Of a DNA stretch of 64,000 nucleotides, positions 60,395-64,000 are shown in pieces. Origin of the DNA: Flavobacterium sp. MC2016-06 (GTDB lineage: Bacteria; Bacteroidota; Bacteroidia; Flavobacteriales; Flavobacteriaceae); NCBI RefSeq assembly GCF_009711165.2, contig NZ_WMID02000025.1, forward strand, positions 1-64,000, read 5' to 3'. Under the pieces are notes generated by a model that worked only from the letters and a program-made list of their open reading frames with translations, was not told the origin of the DNA and searched no databases. Positions within the stretch are counted from its first letter, which is position 1. The number at the start of each line of letters is the position of its first letter. The translations under genes and the position numbers were made by a program.

Positions 60395-63067
60395 GTGTTG
60401 CAAAAAAGAATTCAAATAGCCCTTACCCTAATTCTTTTGGGTACTTTTTCACAAATAAAAGCTCAAGATAAACTTCCTTTTGATCAAGGAAAAAAATACA
60501 TTCTTGCTAAAGTCTCTGTTGTTGGTAAAATAAGCTTTAATGAACAAACCGTTGTTACATTCTCAGGCCTTCAAAAAGGACAGCAAATAACTGTTCCTGG
60601 TGAAGAAATAAGCAGCGCAATTAAAAAATTAGGTAAACTTGGCCTTTTTGACGAAATCTCATTTTATGTAAATAAAATTGAGAATGACAGTATTTATTTA
60701 GACTTAGATATTATTGAGCTTCCTAAACTAAATGAAGTCAAATTTGTTGGTATTAAGAAAAGTAAAGTCGAAGGATTAATCAAGGATAATGGTTTGACAA
60801 AAAACAAAATTGTCAACGAAAACTTGATCACGACTACCAAAAACTACATCGAAAATAAATATAAAAAAGAAGGTTTCTACAACACTAAAGTTACCATTAC
60901 AAATACGCCTGACACCATAAATGGACATCAGGTAAACATGCTTGTACGAGTAGATAAAGGTGAAAAAGTAAAAATCAGCAGTATTGATTTCATTGGAAAC
61001 AAACAACTTACAGACAGCCAATTAAGAAGTGCAATGAAAGACACAAAGCAAAAAAATGTGCTTCGTGTTTTAAAAGCTTCAAAATTCATTCCTGAAAAAT
61101 ACAAAACTGACTTAGAAAAAGTCATAGCAGCTTATAAAGAAAAAGGATATCGTGATGCCCGTATTATTTACGATTCTGTAACATACAACAAGCAGAAAAA
61201 GATGCTTGCTATTAAGATTAATCTAGAAGAAGGAAATAAATATTACTTTGGAAATATTAAATTCTTAGGAAACACTGTTTACTCAGATCAATTATTAAAC
61301 CGCTATTTAGGTATTAAAAAAGGTGAAACTTATAATGGTGTTTTGCTTGAAAAAAGAATTGCAGACAAAACAAAACCAGACGCAGAAGATATTACCAATT
61401 TATACCAAAACAATGGTTATTTATTCTCTAACATCAATGCTGTAGAGGTAAAAACGGTAAACGATACGATCGATTTTGAAATTAGAGTTACAGAAGGTCC
61501 TATCGCTTATTTCAACAAAATTACTGTTGTTGGAAATGACAAAACTAATGACCACGTTATTTATCGTGAGTTAAGAACTAAACCAGGTGAAAAATACAGC
61601 AAGGAACAACTTGTAAGAACTATTCGTGAGATTGGACAATTAGGTTTCTTTGATCCTGAAGCAATCGATCCTAAATTTAAAAATGTTGATGCAGCAGCTG
61701 GTACAGTTGATATTGAGTACAATGTTGTAGAAAAAGGATCTAGCCAAGTTGAGCTTCAAGGAGGTTATGGAGGCGGTGGTTTCATCGGAACTTTAGGATT
61801 ATCTTTTAACAACTTCTCTGCAAGAAAATTATTTGATAAAGAAGCTTACAAGCCTCTTCCTATGGGAGACGGACAGAAAGTAGCACTTCGTTTACAAGGA
61901 AGTACTTATTTCCAAACCTATAGTTTATCGTTCTCTGAGCCTTGGTTTGGAGGTAAAAAACCAGTACAATTTAGTTCATCACTTTCTTATAGTAAACAAT
62001 ATTTAAACAATTATATTACTAGAAGTGTTGACAAAAGCAAAAGTTTTAATATTTTTACAGTACAAGTAGGATTAGCGAAAAGATTAACAGTGCCGGATGA
62101 CTATTTTGTTCTTTCTCAATCTGTTAGCTACCAACATTATGACTTAAATAATTATAATACTGGTCTATTTACCTTTGGTAATGGAGCATCTAGAAACTTA
62201 GCTTATACTATTGGACTTTCAAGAAGTAATAAAGGGGTTAACCCAATATTCCCAACTTATGGTTCTGAGTTTAGTATCTCTGCAAAAGTTACACCTCCAT
62301 ATTCATTGTTTAATGGAATTAACTATGGTGACTTAAAGAATCAAAAAGAATACAAAACACAATACACAGGAACAAATACAACAGGTGCAGATGGTCAGCC
62401 GCTTAATACTGGTGACTATACAAAAGTTCAAACTGTAAACGGAACTTCTGGAACAGTAAGTGTTGGTTCTGACTATGCAAGTGCAGATACTGATGTAGGT
62501 AAAGTAGATCAAAAAAAATACAACTGGTTAGAATATTATAAAATTAAATTTAAAGGAGACTGGTATACTAAAATTTATGGTAAATTAGTTTTAAGAACAT
62601 TAACCGAATTTGGTTTCTTAGGAGCATATAATCAAGAGAGAGGCGTAATACCATTTGAACGTTTTTATCTAGGTGGAGACGGAATGGCAAATTACTCAAT
62701 GGATGGTAGAGAAACTATTCAGTTGAGAGGATATCCAAACAACTCTTTAACTCCGGTAAATGCTAGTGGGGAACAAATTGGAGCAACAATTTATAACAAG
62801 TTCTCTATGGAGCTTCGTTACCCGATAACATTAAAATCATCTGCGTCAATTTATGCCTTAACATTTTTAGAAGCAGGATCATCATATCCTACATTTAAAG
62901 ATTACAACCCGTTTGACTTAAACCGTTCAGCTGGTGCTGGTTTACGCGTATTTATGCCAGCGTTTGGATTATTAGGAATTGATTTTGGTTACGGTTTTGA
63001 TCCTCTTACAGGACAAACTAAACCAAATGGTTGGGAAACACATTTTATTATTGGACAACAATTTTAG
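60395..63067 (+). CDS. bamA: Outer membrane protein assembly factor BamA
   Basis: BamA inserts beta-barrel proteins into the outer membrane. I place the start at GTG 60395, which gives a clean signal peptide (QKRIQIALTLILLGTFSQIKAQ). GTG 60371 (overlapping uppS) and TTG 60398 are alternatives; the upstream reading frame to 60257 lies in uppS and is not part of the protein. Five POTRA domains (about residues 30-430) precede the surface-antigen barrel. The RGYP motif (QLRGYPNNSLTP) is near 780 and the last residue is phenylalanine. Upstream neighbours DUF6089 and uppS, and a Skp-like gene downstream, make an envelope-assembly cluster. Confidence 0.94.
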   Translation: MLQKRIQIALTLILLGTFSQIKAQDKLPFDQGKKYILAKVSVVGKISFNEQTVVTFSGLQKGQQITVPGEEISSAIKKLGKLGLFDEISFYVNKIENDSIYLDLDIIELPKLNEVKFVGIKKSKVEGLIKDNGLTKNKIVNENLITTTKNYIENKYKKEGFYNTKVTITNTPDTINGHQVNMLVRVDKGEKVKISSIDFIGNKQLTDSQLRSAMKDTKQKNVLRVLKASKFIPEKYKTDLEKVIAAYKEKGYRDARIIYDSVTYNKQKKMLAIKINLEEGNKYYFGNIKFLGNTVYSDQLLNRYLGIKKGETYNGVLLEKRIADKTKPDAEDITNLYQNNGYLFSNINAVEVKTVNDTIDFEIRVTEGPIAYFNKITVVGNDKTNDHVIYRELRTKPGEKYSKEQLVRTIREIGQLGFFDPEAIDPKFKNVDAAAGTVDIEYNVVEKGSSQVELQGGYGGGGFIGTLGLSFNNFSARKLFDKEAYKPLPMGDGQKVALRLQGSTYFQTYSLSFSEPWFGGKKPVQFSSSLSYSKQYLNNYITRSVDKSKSFNIFTVQVGLAKRLTVPDDYFVLSQSVSYQHYDLNNYNTGLFTFGNGASRNLAYTIGLSRSNKGVNPIFPTYGSEFSISAKVTPPYSLFNGINYGDLKNQKEYKTQYTGTNTTGADGQPLNTGDYTKVQTVNGTSGTVSVGSDYASADTDVGKVDQKKYNWLEYYKIKFKGDWYTKIYGKLVLRTLTEFGFLGAYNQERGVIPFERFYLGGDGMANYSMDGRETIQLRGYPNNSLTPVNASGEQIGATIYNKFSMELRYPITLKSSASIYALTFLEAGSSYPTFKDYNPFDLNRSAGAGLRVFMPAFGLLGIDFGYGFDPLTGQTKPNGWETHFIIGQQF

Positions 63068-63109
63068 AGAATCTGCGTTTGGTTAAAAATCATCAAATAA
63101 AGTTATGTT

Positions 63110-64000
63110 ATGAGAAAACAATATTTATTTATATTTTTAGCCCTGATTGTAGCACATACAAGTCAGGCTCAAGGTAAAACGACTAGGATTGGCTACATAG
63201 ATATGGAATATATCTTAGAAAATGTTTCTGATTATAAAGAAGCAAAATCACAATTAGAGTTAAAAGCTCAAAAATGGAAACAAGAAATTGAAGCCAAAAA
63301 AATAGAAATTAATACATTAAAGGAAAGTCTCAAAGCAGAAAAAGCTTTATTAACTAAAGAGTTAATCGATGAAAGAGAAACTGAGATAAAATTTCTAGAA
63401 GATGAAATGCTGGGGTACCAAGAAAAGCAATTTGGTGCAAATGGAAATTTGATGCGTCAAAAACAAGCTTTAGCAAAGCCAATTCAAGATCAGGTTTTTA
63501 CTGCCGTTCAAGATATTGCCGAAGCCAAGAATTATGATTTTGTTTTTGATAAATCATCAGATCTAACAATGCTTTTCAGCAACAAAAGATTTGATATTAG
63601 TGATCAAGTGTTACGTGTTTTAAACAGAACGGATAAACGCGAACAATTGACTAAAAAACAATTGAAAGATCAAGAAGTTAAAGAAAATCTTGAAAATGCA
63701 ATAGATGAGAATCCAGCAATGGCCGATCGACAAAAAGCACTAGACGATAAAAAAGCAGCTAGAGAAAAACTAATTGCCGATAGAAAACTAGAGCAAGAAG
63801 CTAAGAAAAAAGAATACGAAGACAGAAGAAATGCTATAGCAGCAGAAAGAGAAGCTAAAAAAAGTGGCACGGTTTCTGAAACAGCTAAAACAAGTAGTAC
63901 AACTGCCAAACCAGCGGCGACTGGAACAACAACTGGGACAACTGGAACTGATTCAACGGCAAAACCTGCTGCAGCGACTGGAACAGAAACAACAACTGAT
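63110..64000 (+). CDS. OmpH/Skp-like periplasmic chaperone, cut by window edge
   Basis: Partial: the frame runs open from 63110 to the window end with no stop. It has a signal peptide (MRKQYLFIFLALIVAHTSQA) and then TRIGYIDMEYILENVSDYK. The long charged coiled coil that follows (residues about 45-240) has repeated EAK/KKEYEDRRN words. The visible C-terminus becomes a low-complexity threonine/alanine/proline/lysine tail from about residue 255, longer than in E. coli Skp. Skp-like proteins hold unfolded outer-membrane proteins for BamA, in line with its position. The tail is likely unstructured and may vary in length. Confidence 0.88.
   Translation, partial: MRKQYLFIFLALIVAHTSQAQGKTTRIGYIDMEYILENVSDYKEAKSQLELKAQKWKQEIEAKKIEINTLKESLKAEKALLTKELIDERETEIKFLEDEMLGYQEKQFGANGNLMRQKQALAKPIQDQVFTAVQDIAEAKNYDFVFDKSSDLTMLFSNKRFDISDQVLRVLNRTDKREQLTKKQLKDQEVKENLENAIDENPAMADRQKALDDKKAAREKLIADRKLEQEAKKKEYEDRRNAIAAEREAKKSGTVSETAKTSSTTAKPAATGTTTGTTGTDSTAKPAAATGTETTTD

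Overview
The window is AT-rich chromosomal DNA from a member of the Bacteroidota, most likely Flavobacterium or a close relative. The evidence is the promoter type (TAnnTTTG -7 boxes), a T9SS type B sorting domain, a TonB-dependent receptor next to a DUF4249 lipoprotein, a folK-deoxynucleoside kinase fusion, and many families typical of flavobacteria (DUF6089, DUF6370, PUR/DUF1508-like, DUF2797, GH3). No transposase, integrase, prophage, CRISPR array, rRNA or plasmid gene is visible. Nearly all coding sequence is intact housekeeping or envelope genes. The unusual material is in the intergenic regions.

Layout. 1-8.6 kb: rsmG, an acyl desaturase, an aspartate aminotransferase-type enzyme, a PA2169-type protein, a U32 family protein, purT and small neighbours. 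8.6-14.5 kb: a Crp/Fnr regulator, then the glyoxylate shunt (aceB-aceA) divergent from a RamB-like XRE regulator. 14.8-17.5 kb: a pirin / Fe-S / YceI cluster with an AraC regulator. 17.6-23.1 kb: DUF983, fabD, and envelope sugar genes (galE, a DegT aminotransferase, waaA). 23.4-30.7 kb: a repetitive lipoprotein, tRNA-Gly and tRNA-Leu, mutS, a DUF1573 protein, a TrmH-family methyltransferase and a secreted C-type-lectin protein. 30.8-43.1 kb: folK-dNK, sppA, a hydrolase, an AsmA-like protein, GT9, DUF2797, GH3 and serB. 43.2-46.6 kb: five small VOC/SRPBCC genes opposite a GlxA-type regulator. 46.7-50.7 kb: tig-clpP-clpX and a holin-like membrane protein. 50.7-57 kb: a hydrolase, lipoproteins, a TonB receptor and pdxJ. 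57.1-64 kb: a CBS protein, nadK, DUF6089, uppS, bamA and an OmpH/Skp-like gene cut by the window edge. The last block links undecaprenyl-diphosphate synthesis to outer-membrane protein assembly.

Three intergenic observations stand out. First, there are two copies (6246-6333 minus, 41520-41608 plus) of an ~89-nt element with conserved blocks, variable hairpins and a compensatory base-pair change in its closing stem. It looks like a structured RNA or a structured DNA element. Second, the pirin and YceI genes carry the same FNR-like palindrome at exactly the same distance (37 bp) from their -7 boxes, which predicts a small Crp/Fnr-family regulon. Third, several families of palindromes and short-period repeats sit directly against start or stop codons, including AATCTAAA repeats just upstream of three unrelated genes.

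Function assignments rest on visible motifs and family knowledge. No database search was run.
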